Below, in pieces: positions 38,757-51,189 of a stretch of DNA of 64,000 nucleotides. The notes below the pieces were generated by a model. That model was not told the DNA's origin and did no database searches. It saw only the letters and a program-made list of their open reading frames with translations. Position numbers and translations under genes: made by a program. Each line of letters starts with the position of its first letter. The stretch's first letter is position 1. This DNA comes from Letharia columbiana (Eukaryota > Ascomycota > Lecanoromycetes > Lecanorales > Parmeliaceae). The stretch is taken from NCBI RefSeq assembly GCF_014066305.1, contig NW_023501038.1, positions 124,001 through 188,000 of the forward strand. Reading direction: 5' to 3'.

Positions 38757-39031
38757 TATTAAATCTAATACGTTATAAATCTTAACGCTACTTATATTAA
38801 GACGTCGATATTATATATATTATATTAAAATTTCTTTTAAAATTTAATTTTAATAATATATTTTATATATCTAGAGACTTAGTAGACATAGATTTATTTT
38901 ATATATCTCGGAGTTTTAATATTTTTTAGAGATTAATTCTATTATTAAATATATTATTAAACTTTATAACGATACTATATCTTTTATAGTCTATGTTCGC
39001 TAGCTAACTATTAGTAAACTATACTCTTATA
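38757..39031 (+). repeat. 3' LTR of family 1 copy 31911-39031
   Basis: 275 bp, preceded by the purine tract aaaagaaaagataat and followed by the TSD taacg. Confidence 0.9.
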
Positions 39032-41215
39032 TAACGACTAAGAAAGCGATTATTAAAAAAGTAGTTTTTTTACTAAAGATAAATTAGATTTATATAGATT
39101 TTTCGACGCTTTTAGTAAAATAATAACTTAAGATATTATTCTTTCTAATTGCTAGAAAAATATTATTATAAATACTTTTAATACTTTCGTAATTATTATA
39201 TTACGATATTTTTCTTATAAGAATATCGATTTTATATATATTCTTTCGTATTCTTCGATAAGATCTATAGCGTAATCTAGATTCTCGAGTTTATATTAGA
39301 TATTATCTTATAGATTATAATCTAGCTACTTAAAGAGATACTATAATCTATTATTAACTATTTACTTCTTAAAAATCTTTTTAATCTTATAAGAATTTAA
39401 TAATTTATTTTTATTAATAATAGAAGATAGATTTATAAATTAAGAATATTAATATAAATTCTCGCTATTAGATATAAATTCTAGTTAAGTAATTAAGATA
39501 ATTAATAAATTTTTATAATAGATAATAAGATAAGTTTATAGATAAGATTATTAATTTTACGAATTATTTAAAAGAAGTTAACGCGCTATTAATAAAGTTT
39601 TCGATTTCTCTTCTCTAAGATCTTATAGCTATAATATAAGCGAAGATAAATCTTATCGTCTTTCTCGAAATTAAGAGATATATACTTATTATTATAGCGA
39701 GCTTTAATTATAGTATTAGCGAAAGCTATAACTTCGTTAACGACTTTATATTTAATTAATTATAATTTCTTAAAGTCTTATAAAGATAAATTCTCGAGAA
39801 GATTAATATTATTATTAATATAAAATTTATAGATTATTTTATTAGACGCGAACTCGATAATAAAGTTAATTAAGTTATTAAGAATTATATTAATAAATAA
39901 TAATATTTAATATTAATTAATATTCTTTACTATATAATAGCGAAGGGCTATTTTTATAATTTAATTTATACGCTCGAATTATTTATCTATCTACAAATAA
40001 TAAATAGTAAATATAAGAAAATTTATACTAAGTTATTTGAAGATAGTCTTTTAGAATAGCGATATAAATTTGAAATTTCTATTATTAATAAAGGATTATG
40101 AAATTCCTTAATTATACTTATAAAGTACTACGATAATAGCGTTTATTTAATTAATAATATTTTAAGTATTTTTTTTTTATATAAGAATAATCTTTTTAAT
40201 AAACTTATTTATTATAGTAAGTAAGATATTATAACTATTAACTTTCGATAGCTCGATAATAAAATCTATTATTAATATATAAAATAAGATTATCGATATA
40301 ATTATTAAATTAAGATATTTATACGATATATACTTCTTTATTTAAAGAACTTAATAATCTAAATAGTAAATAATATAAAAGCGTAATTATTTAATAAGCT
40401 ATTAAATATAGACGAAGCTTAATAAATAATTATATAACCTATAAAAGCCGTCGTAATTTAATAAAATATATGCTATACGAAATACTTTCTTCTCGAGAGA
40501 GTAGAGTATATAAAGTTTTTCTTTACTATCGTCGAATATATAGTATATAAGATCTTTCCGAAGCTTAAACTTAATACCCGGCTTCTTACTCTTATTATTC
40601 TCTTTAATTCTTTACTTAAATAAGTCCTTTTTTAGAATTTTAAGAACGCGCTTTTATTACTTATTATTTTTATAAGCTTTATAAAGTCGAGTTTTAAAAT
40701 TATCTAATATCTCGACGAGTATAATATAATAGATGACTTCTACTTTCGTAGTAAGATCGAGATTAAGAATCTTAACGATATATCTATAAAGGACGTCGAG
40801 AATTTCTTTAAAAGAGAAGTTAAACTCTATTTCTAATAGTTTAAAAAGAACGTTAAAAACTATATTTAACTTATTAAATTTATAGCGAATAAAAAGATTA
40901 AAGCTTAATAAGTATTAAGATATTCTTATTAAATAAAGATTAAATTTATCTATATAAAAAGTTATTAAAATAACTTAATAAGATATTAATATAATAGCGA
41001 AATAATTAATATAAATAACTATTAATAAATCGAGGAAGATTTAATAAGATATCTAATTTTCTTAATAATCTATATAATTTTAATAATTTCGAATTTTATA
41101 AACTAGTAATTCTTTTTAATCTCGTTAAGAAGTTTACTTAGAAATATAATTAGCTATATCGATATTCTTATTATAATTATATTCTCGTTAAACTTTAGAT
41201 TTTTCTTAATATAAT
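39032..41215 (-). pseudogene. Element D pol, integrase and chromodomain part (RIP-destroyed)
   Basis: On minus, an integrase zinc-finger region lies at about 40510-40380 and the integrase core follows with IIDFIIELSKV (about 40290-40200). A GPY/F-type stretch after FEKDDKIYLRLYY lies at about 39690-39540. A chromodomain-like end (LENLDYAIDLIEEYE-type text) lies at about 39440-39250. The order marks a Ty3/Gypsy chromovirus. The frame is interrupted on the right by element C (41216-58488) and on the left by a family 1 copy. Its RT lies beyond C at about 59000-59350. Confidence 0.72.
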
Positions 41216-41441
41216 TATTAGAGATACTGTGTAAGAAGTATATATATACTTCTAAAAAGGAGTTTTACGAAGAAGGGAAAGGTATTTCTTAATTCTAATT
41301 GTGATTAATTAATAAAGCTTAAGCTATAAACGTTCTCGAAGAAAGAAAAGAAAGCGACATATCAAGTTACGCTAGTAAGGTTTCTCGAAAAAAAAAAGAA
41401 AGCTATATATTAAGTTCTTACGCTATATTAGAAATATAATA
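41216..41441 (-). repeat. 3' LTR of element C
   Basis: 226 bp direct repeat of 58261-58488, less depleted of CpA and TpG than the coding parts. Confidence 0.9.
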
Positions 41442-41648
41442 GTTATTCTCTCTTATAAAAAGCTATATCGTTTTTAAGCTTTTCTATATCTCGTAATAAA
41501 GTGTATAAGATAGAAAAGAAAGTGTTTTTTCTCGAATGAAACTAAGAAATCTTATAAAGTTTTAGATATAAAGGTGTAGAAAAAAGGTATACGGGTTTTA
41601 AAGAAAGGTATATACTTTTTTTAAATATCTTAATTATAGCGTCAGAAA

Positions 41649-41876
41649 CGGAAAAGTAAACTTAATCGAATTCGAGGCGGAGAAAGAAAGGTATATACTT
41701 TTCTTAATAGATGTAAAAGTATCTCGATAAGATTTAATAAAGATATAGAAAGAAAGATGTAACGGAAAAGTAGGCCTAGTCGAATTTAAGACGGAGAAAG
41801 AAAGGTATATACTTTTCTTAATAGATATGAAAGTATCTCGATAAGGTTTAATAAAGATATAGAAAGAAAGATATAC
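41649..41876. repeat. 114 bp tandem duplication in element C 3' region
   Basis: Units 41649-41762 and 41763-41876, identical apart from a few transitions and small changes. 114 is a multiple of three. Relatively weakly RIPed. Confidence 0.75.
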
Positions 41877-41989
41877 GGGTTTTACTTCTCGTAAAAATAG
41901 TTATATTAAATCTAAGATAGATATTAAAAAGTCGTAAGAGGGAAAGCGTAGAAGTATTCGATGTGAAGATGTATAATCTTTTTTTCGAT

Positions 41990-42599
41990 TAAGCGCTTTC
42001 TTTAGTTATAGAATTAGAAACGGAAAATTCTTTCTTTTACTTTTCGAACTCCGCGAAAGACTTTTCGTTATTATCGTGAACGAATATTAAAATTATTAGA
42101 TCTAAGTATTTCTTAGCGAAGATCTCTTACGCCTTATTTAAGATATCGAGAATTTTATTTAATAATAACTTATTAATACTTTAATAATTCTTAATACTCT
42201 CTATATTAATCTTTTTATCTTTAATTTACTTATTATCTTAATTTAAAAAAAATAAAAGTTTTATAGCGTTTTTAATAAGTTTTATTATATTCTTATACTA
42301 AGTTAAGAGTTAAGTAATTATTTTATAAATTCTTTTTATTATTATCGATAGTACTATTAGCTTTCTATATATTTCTAAAAGAGTATTCTTTAATAAGTTA
42401 ATCTTCTTCTTTATATATACGTAATTATTATAAATATTTATATTCTTAACTTTTAACTCTAAATTTAAATTCTCGAAGACGAATAGCTAATAAGTCGGTT
42501 TTTTTTTAATTATCATCTTATTACTTAAGTTCTCAAATTTTAATTTCTTAGAGTTCGACTTCTCGACGATTTTTCTTAAGAAATTAGCTTCGATTATAG
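41990..42599 (-). pseudogene. Element C extra ORF, distal part
   Basis: On minus this continues in the same frame as 50830-49705 when the family 1 insertion and one copy of its TSD are removed (junction reads IEN|TIIEAN). The sequence is Lys/Asn/Leu/Ile-rich with helical stretches and few stop codons. The last clear segment is rich in Glu/Lys/Phe (SFAEFEK near 42040). The true stop is unknown because the next TAA may be a mutated CAA. No homology is recognised. Confidence 0.55.
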
Positions 42600-42604
42600 T
42601 ATTT

Positions 42605-42879
42605 TATTAAATCTAATACGTTATAAGCCTTAACGCTACTTACGCTAAGGCGCCGATATTATATATATTCTATTAGAATTTCTTTTAGAATCTAGTTTTA
42701 ATAATATACTCTATATATCTAGAGATTTAGCGAATATAGATTTACTTTATATATCTTAAAGTTTTAATATTTCTTAGAGATTAGTTCTATTATTAAATAT
42801 ACTATTAAATTTTATAATAATATTATATCTTTTATAGTCTATATTTACTAGCTAATTATTAATAAACTATACTCTTATA
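42605..42879 (+). repeat. 5' LTR of family 1 copy 42605-49699
   Basis: 275 bp, same ends as the other family 1 LTRs. The TSD tattt is immediately upstream. Confidence 0.9.
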
Positions 42880-45800
42880 ATTCTAATCTCTCTATCTTTT
42901 AAAGAAAAAGATCTATTATTATTATAATATCGAGTTTATCTCTAAATTATATAATAAAAAATAAAGATAATATTAAGAGTTACTATAGCGTTAATAATAA
43001 GTTTAAAAATTTCTTATTAATAAAAGATTTTATTATAAAATAACGTCTTATAATTATTAAAATCGAAAATTATTATCTAAAATAAGAATAAGAATTAGTT
43101 ATATTAGAGGTTCGTAATTATAAGCTTTATAATATTAACTTATTATCTATAATTAATAAAGATTTATTTATATTAATTACTATTATATCTTTAATAAATA
43201 TATTAATTAAGATAAAAATACTTCGCTCTAAAAGAATATATTCTTATAAGAGTATTAGTAAGAGAGAGTATTTACGCTAATTTCGCGAAGTCGAAATTAA
43301 GTTTCTTATAAGTTCTAAATATTTTATTATTAATTATATATAATTTTTAGAAGATAATCTTAATATTTAATAATATAAATATTATTAAATCTATAATCTA
43401 AAAAATATAACTTTTAAATTCTTTAAGTAGTTTTTATTTAATTTAATAATAAATCTAATAAATCGCTATTTTCTTATATACGAAAAGTAAGAGAAGATTA
43501 AATAACGCTTTAATTAGAAGATATCTATTTTTAAAATCTATCTAAAAAAGCTAGAGGTCTATTTATTCTTATTTTTTAAGAAATATTAAATTAATTTCTT
43601 TTTAACTAAGTTTAGATTAGAGCTTAAAAATAAAATTCTAAATATTAATAATATATCGAAATAATAGAAAGAAATTCTTATCTAAACTATTATATAGAAA
43701 AAGATTTTAAAACGTATACGCTTTAACGACGATTTCTATTTAAAGTCTTTAAAGGGGTTCGCTAAGAATAAATCTCTAAAGAATCAAATTTCGAAATCTA
43801 AATTAATTTTAAATAATAACGTTTATATAGTATATATCTATAATAATAATATAAAGTATAAAATTAAATTCTTTAATTCTAATTATAAGAAGAATAGTTA
43901 TTTCTATTATAATAAATAGAGTTATTAGATATCTAAATATTTAGATTTTAATAAATTATCTATAGCCTATATTAATATAATATTAATAAAAAAAGATTAA
44001 ATCTTATAATTATTTTAGAAGCGAGATAAAAATAATAATTAATAGAGATAATTTCTTCTATTTTTATAAAGAGATAAATAAAGCTTTAGAATAAATAGAA
44101 ATAATTTATTACTCTACTCGATATTAAAATATATATTAATTTAATTTTATAAAAATTTATAGTTTAATAAGATTTAAAATTTTATAATATTATTTTATTA
44201 TAATTAAAAGCGCTAAGCGATTAAAGTATATATTACTATAGCGCGTATTAGCTAGATTACTAATTAATAAATAATTAAAATTAAAATAAAAAGTATAATA
44301 TATTCTTCTATATCGTTAATTAAAAAGATTTTAATATTATATTAAGTATATCTAGATTAAATTAATTATAAGTATTATTAAATCTAGCGATAGAGTAATA
44401 GCGATTTAAGATTAACGCTAATAAATTATAAATTAAAAAATTAATTAAATTTACTCGAATTATTAAATAGAAGTTAAATATATTTATAATTATATACGCT
44501 ATAATAATATATAATAAATTAAAAAATAAGTATAATCTAAAGCTTTTTTAGAAGTTATTAAAATTTAATAATATTTTTTTTAATAAAAAAGTAGAAGTCT
44601 TATCTACGCTTAAATAGAGAGATTATATTATTAAAATTAAAAGCGATAAAAAGCCGCTATATAGCTTTTTATATAATTTATTTTAAACGAAATTAGCGAA
44701 GTTATAACGCTATTTAAAGAATTTCCTTTAGAAAAATTAAATCTATTATTTAACTTTCTTAATCGAAATATTAATTCTTTTTATTTCTAAAAAAAATAAA
44801 AGACTTTATTTTTATATTAATTATCGAAGTCTAAATATAATAATTATTAAAAATTAATACTTATTACTTCTAATTATTAAGACTCTAAATTACTTATATA
44901 GCGTTAAAGTCTTTATAAAGCTAGATCTTAAGAATATCTATTATTAAATTTAAATTAAAGAAGATAATAAGTGAAAAATAGCGTTTCGTAGTTATTACGG
45001 CTATTTCGAATATTTAATTATATCTTTTAAACTTATTAATATATTAATAACTTTTTAAACGTATATTAATAGAGCTCTTACGAGTTTAATAAATATAATA
45101 TATATAATATATTTAAATAATATTTTAATTTATAATATTAATCTAGCGAAGTATTAGCGATATATTAAATAAATATTTAAATATTTACGCTAGTTTTAAC
45201 TATACGCTAATTTAAAAAAGTATTAATTCTATATTAAGCGGGTTAAGTTTCTAGAGTTTATTATATTTATCGAAGATATCGCGATAAATTAAAAATATAT
45301 CGCTACTATTAAAAAATAGTTAAAATTAAAAAATTATTAAAATATATAAGTCTTTTTAGACTTTATTAATTTTTATTAATAATTTATTTATAGCTATTTT
45401 AGTATAATAGCGTTACTTATTAACTTATTTAAAAAGAGTAAAAATAATAAAAAATCTAAATTATTAAAATAGATAAATAACGCTAAGCTAACGTTTTAGT
45501 AACTTCAAAATACTTTTATAATTATATTATTTCTATATTATTATAATCTAAATTTAAAATTATATTTTAAAATTAATACTTTTAACTTTAATATAAGAAT
45601 TATACTTTTATAATCGAATAAAAATAACTATTAATAATTAATAATATTTTAATTTAGAAAAATAATTTTTATAAAGTAAAATTATAAGATTTATAATTAA
45701 GAGCTACTCGCTATTATAGTATTTATAAAATAATAATATTATTATTTAAAAGATAATATATTTTATATTAAGATTTTAATAAATTATAATAATCTTAAAA

Positions 45801-48800
45801 GCTTTATAAAGTAGAAGAAATTAAACTCTAAATAAACTCGTTAAATACTAAAGTTAACTATTTATAATTTTAAAATTTTTTATTAAATAGATAAATTAAA
45901 CTCTATCGACTCGCTATCGCGACGTCTTAATTATAAAAAAATATCGCTATTAAATATTAAATTACTATTAATATTATAAAATAAATTTATATTTTAAACT
46001 AGTAACGAGTAATTATAAAGAAATAAGAAGATTATAACGATTATAATATCTATATTTTATATTATCGACGTCTAGATAATTATTTCTAAAAAAGAGTTTA
46101 AAACTATATAAAAGATTACTTATAATATATTTTAGAGATTAATAAAAATATTAATTTAAGATTTATAAATCTATAATAATTAGATAAACTCTTTTTAAAT
46201 TAATATTAATAAATTAATAATTAAGCGTTATATACGTAGTTAAATATAAATCTTAGACTTTAAAAGATTATTAAAATATAATAGTTATCTTTATATTTCT
46301 AAAAAAATCTTAAAAAAAAGCTTATTAATAAATACTATAATAATACGTTCTTTAAATACTTTAACGCTATAAAAATATATAAACTACTTATTTATAAATA
46401 TTATTAAAATAAAAATCTAAAGTAAATTATCGATTATATTAAGATATATAATATTTATTAATAGATTAAAGCTTTATAATATCGCTTATATAGCGAATTA
46501 AGCTTACTTTCTATTATTATTAAATTATAAAAAAAATATAAACTTTATTATCGACTTATTAGCGAGTAAGTATAAGAGTATTATTTATAATACTATTCTA
46601 GTTATAGTAGATTAATTTATAAAAATAATAAGATATATTTTTATATCTATTATAATCGATATCGCTTAATTAATAAAAGTATTTTATTTCGAAATAATAT
46701 ATTGCTATAATATATTAAACGATATTATTAATAATAAAGGCTTTATATTTATTAATAACTTCTAATTTATTATTTACTTTTATTTTAAAATTAAGTAATA
46801 TTTAAATATTATCTTTTACTTATAAATCGATAAATAGACTAAGCGATAAAATTAGATATTAAAATACTTTTTATATATATTTATTAATAATAAATAAAAT
46901 ATTTAAATAAAATAATTATTAATAATAGAGTTCGCTTATATAAATAATTAATATTTCTTTATTAAAATAATATCGTTTTTTTTAATATATAAATATTATT
47001 CTAAAATCTATTAAAAGATTAAAAACGACTTCGTTAAGAGAAAAATACTCGCTATAAATAATAAAGTAAAGAAATTATAAGTATTAAGAAATAAGATAAT
47101 AAAGTATTTTTATAGCGCTATTACGACTTAATTTAAATATTATAATAAAACGTATTAGTCTTAAAGCTATAAGATAAATAATTTAATAATATTAATAATT
47201 AAGAATCTAAAGTAGAAACTTCTAAATAAGAAATTATCTTATAAATTTATAGAATTATTTTAGATTATAGATAAGATAAGAACGTAGATATATTATCTAC
47301 TTCTATTCTTAATATATAAAATTTATAATATCTTTTATATATCGTTATTTAAGTCTTATTATCTTCGTAATTATAATAATATAATAAAAGTCTTTATATA
47401 AATTCTTAATCTTATTAATAATAATAAGCTTTAGAAGATTAAAGAAATTATTAATAAGATTAAATATAAGAAAGATATCTAATATAAAGTTAAATAGATT
47501 AATTAAAGCGAAGAGTATAATTAATAACTATTAAATAATAAACTTATTAATACTAATAAATTAATTTAAATTTATAAATAAATAAATAATAAGTAAAAGT
47601 ATTAAATAATAAATAATAAGTCTCTTATTATTAAAGAGCTTAATTAATTATATAAATTAATAGCGAGTAAGTAAAGATAATAAAATAAGATATAATTATT
47701 AACTAGATTAGATATATTTTTAAATAATACTTATACTATATATATACTTCTCTATATTTACTATTATTAAGATATAAATTAATAAAATAATTATATTATT
47801 TAACTATCTATTAAGCTTTATTATAAAAGAAATTTATTATATTAAAGTATATATTATTAATATAAATATATTTTTATTTAAGATAATTATTAAAGAACTA
47901 TCTAAGAGCTCTATATTAGCGCTATTATTAAAAAAAGATTACTATTTAAATATTCTCTACTATCTTATTATTAAATTCTAAATTAAATTTATCGATTTAT
48001 TATTCTAATAAGAAGATAATTAAAATATAATTATCGAGTTAATATTTATCGATATTCGCTATATATTAATAAAGGCTTTTAAGCTTCTTTTTTAATAACT
48101 TTTCTATTTTCTTTAATTTCTCTATACGCTTATATATCGTTATAAATTAATCTTAAAGATCTATAATTATAATAAAAGTAATTAAAGTTATTATTATTAT
48201 ATATCTTTATAACTTATACTATTAAATAATCTTTTTATTAAGCTTAATTTATTAATAAGATAACTTTTAAGATTATTTAATATAACGATAACGCTATATT
48301 AATTTTCTTATCTATATTTAAAGATATAGAGAAATTTTAATATAGCGATTAATATTATATTTTTTAATCTTATAATTATTATAAAGAGAAGATTTATTTT
48401 AAATATATAAATTATTATTTTAATAAAAGTAAGTTCTATATAGTAAATTAGATATTAGAATTTATTAGTAGATATATATATAAAGCGATAATAGTAGAAA
48501 TAGTTAAGAGTTAATAGTCGCGTCTATAAGATAACTATATACTTATTATTAAAATTATTATTATTATTAAAAAAGAATATTATAAAATTATTAGTTTATA
48601 TATTAATATAATTAATAATAATAAGATATTTATAATAAAGAGAAGTAGATTATTAATATAATAAGATATATTATATTTATATTAATATTAATATCGATAT
48701 TATAGCGCTAAAATAAGTACTTATAAAAGAGATATTAAAAATTATAAAGAATAAAAATAAATAATCTAAAATAGATTTTTATATTCTTTATTATAGCGTT

Positions 48801-49424
48801 ATTATTAGCGAGTAGCACTTAGTAACGTAAATAATAGCGATATAATAATATTTTATTACTATCTATAAGATCGCGTTATCTAGCTATTATTATTATTTCT
48901 ACTATTATTAATTAATAATCGAGAGCGTTATCGCGAACGCGTTACTCTATTAATTATTTCCTTTAAATTTCTATAATAAAGATTATTATTACGTTACTTC
49001 GCTATAAATATAATACGCTATAAAAACGACGTTATCTATAGAGAAACTCTTCTCTCTTCTTTTATCTATTAAATTTTCGAGATTTTATTATAAATTTTTA
49101 AATTTAATATTATTCGCTATAAGGGCTATTAACTAGCGCTATAAGAACGCTAATACTAAGCGTATTAACTTATTATAGATTATTATTAATTAATATTATA
49201 AAAGCGATATTATTCTTAAAGATAATATTAATATTATTATATAATATATTAGTTACGCGCCTACGGCGTATAAGAATTAATTCTATTACGTTATTAAAAT
49301 AATATTATAATCTTAATAGATTAACTCTTTTCTCTTATTTCTTTATTAGAGTTTAAAGGTTTTTTAATAAGCGTTTTATTTTTACTTAGATATCTAAGAA
49401 TTAAAGTCTAAAAGAGGAGATAAT

Positions 49425-49699
49425 TATTAGATTTAATACGTTATAGATCTTAGCGCTACTTACGCTAAGACGTCGATATCGTATATATTATATTAGAGTT
49501 TCTTTTAGAATTTAATTTTAATAATATATCTTATATATTTAAAGACTTAACGAATATAGATTTACTTCGTATATCTTAAAGTTTTAATATTTTTTAAAGA
49601 TTAGTTCTACTATTAAATATACTATTAAACTCTATAATAATACTACGTCTTTTATAGTCTATACCCGCTAGCTAATCGTTAATGAACTACGCTCTTATA
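49425..49699 (+). repeat. 3' LTR of family 1 copy 42605-49699
   Basis: 275 bp, preceded by the purine tract aaaagaggagataat and followed by the TSD tattt. Confidence 0.9.
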
Positions 49700-49704
49700 T
49701 ATTT

Positions 49705-50830
49705 TCTATTCTAGATCTTATCTTATAGATTAAGACTTTATTCTTTTTAAGTCGTTTAATATTAGTATTAGACGGCGGTATTATTTATTTCTTAATCTCT
49801 GATAAAGTATTCTTAGTCTTTTTTAAGGAATTTATCTTTTTCGCAGCGATTTTCTTTATCTTCTCGAAGTTATACTTAAAGTTTTAAATAAAGTAGAGGT
49901 ATTCTTAATAAAGATTATAGTTATTATACTTCGTAGTATTAATATAAATATTAATATCTCGAGAGTAATTATATTCTTTCTCTTTATCTCTATATATTTA
50001 TTAAATTTTAAATATAATCTTATAATATTACTTAATTCTCTTATTATCTTTTATATCTATCTTCGCTATTTAGTTTTTTATAATATAATTCTAATATAAA
50101 TCTTTATTTATAAAGATTTAAAATTAATATTAATATCGTTAAAATTTAATAAAGCTTCGCGTTTTTACTATTTTAGCGATTTAAGTATTTAAAAGATTTA
50201 TATTATAGAGAGAAGTATTAATATCTTTAGTTATTATTTTAATAGAAATAGTCTTATTCTAGTAATAATCTTTATTCTTAAATAGGTCTTCCGTTTAATA
50301 TAAGATTAATTTAAATCTTAAAATAAGAAATATTCTTAAGTAACGAGTTATGGAATTAAGAAAGTTATTTAAATTTTCGTAATAAAGATTCGATAGATAT
50401 ATGAAAAAGTCTCGCTATAAATAGAGATAATAAGAATTCTAATCGTAAATTATATTTATTCGTTTAAGTTTATTCTTAAGTTTATAAAAGTAATCTAGAT
50501 GAATTTAAGAAGGATAATTAAGAATATACTATAGTAGAGTATCGTAATTCTACTATTTTAAGAGTAAATCTTCTTTTACTTCGAGTTAAATATAATTAAT
50601 TATTTTATCGAGATCTATAAGACTCGATTGAAAGAATTTAAATTATTTAAATATATATTCGATTTAGTCTTAGAGAATTAATTTTAAAATCTTAAAATTC
50701 GCTATTTCTACTTTTTTAAATCTCAAATAAGATTATTAGAGCTTTACTTTCTTAGCGATAATTTTTAAATTATTAAAATTATAAGAAGTCTTCTCTCGAG
50801 AAGTAGAGTTATATTCGATTATAAAGTATT
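49705..50830 (-). pseudogene. Element C extra ORF, proximal part (unknown protein)
   Basis: Begins on minus about 350 bases downstream of the chromodomain of element C. It reads for about 375 codons up to the family 1 insertion, then continues in frame at 42599. Stops are TAA/TAG in positions where Gln is plausible. Composition is Lys/Asn/Leu/Tyr-rich and largely helical. Readable landmarks include KVKL near 50740, SLIDLDKIINY near 50610, KKIAAKKINSLKKTKN near 49850 and a short PPS motif near 49780. There is no transmembrane segment, zinc knuckle or protease motif that I can see. It is not part of a standard Gypsy pol. Confidence 0.55.
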
Positions 50831-51189
50831 AAAAAAAAATAATAAGATAAAGAAAAGAAATAAGGGGCTAATTAAGTTACTTTTACTTCGCGATTATAAG
50901 TTATAAAGTCTTTCGAAATTCTTAAAATTTCTAAGATTTCTAAAATTTTCGAATTTGAGTTTCTATATAATAATATATTAGAAAATGTAAGTTAATAAAG
51001 TAAATTATATTTATAGTTTAGTAACTTAATAAAGTCTAAAAACTATACTTTATTTAATATTTAATTTAACGATATATTAATAGCGTAAGAAATAATTTTT
51101 ATACTATCAACTTACGTAGAGTTTTAAGATTTCCTCTTTTAATACTTTCTTTATAAGCGTTTCTTATACTTTAAATTATAGTTATAGAT

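Larger units (their letters stand above)
31911..39031 (+). mobile_element. Family 1 chromovirus, full-length copy inside element D
   Basis: 7,121 bp. LTRs 31911-32185 and 38757-39031 (275 bp each), TSD taacg at 31906-31910 and 39032-39036. Gag knuckle 33223-33264, A7 run 33312-33318, RT motif YLNNILIY from 34435. In this copy gag and RT are in the same frame because of one extra base between the A7 run and the RT motif. The 5' LTR carries AGAGATTAG (32082-32090), perfectly complementary to 32189-32197 next to the LTR end. RIP-inactivated. Confidence 0.93.
42605..49699 (+). mobile_element. Family 1 chromovirus, full-length copy inside element C
   Basis: 7,095 bp. LTRs 42605-42879 and 49425-49699 (275 bp each), TSD tattt at 42600-42604 and 49700-49704. 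Gag knuckle from 43899, A7 run 43988-43994, RT motif YLNNILIY from 45110 in the -1 frame relative to gag. AGAGATTAG (42776-42784) is complementary to 42883-42891. It splits the element C extra ORF. RIP-inactivated. Confidence 0.93.
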
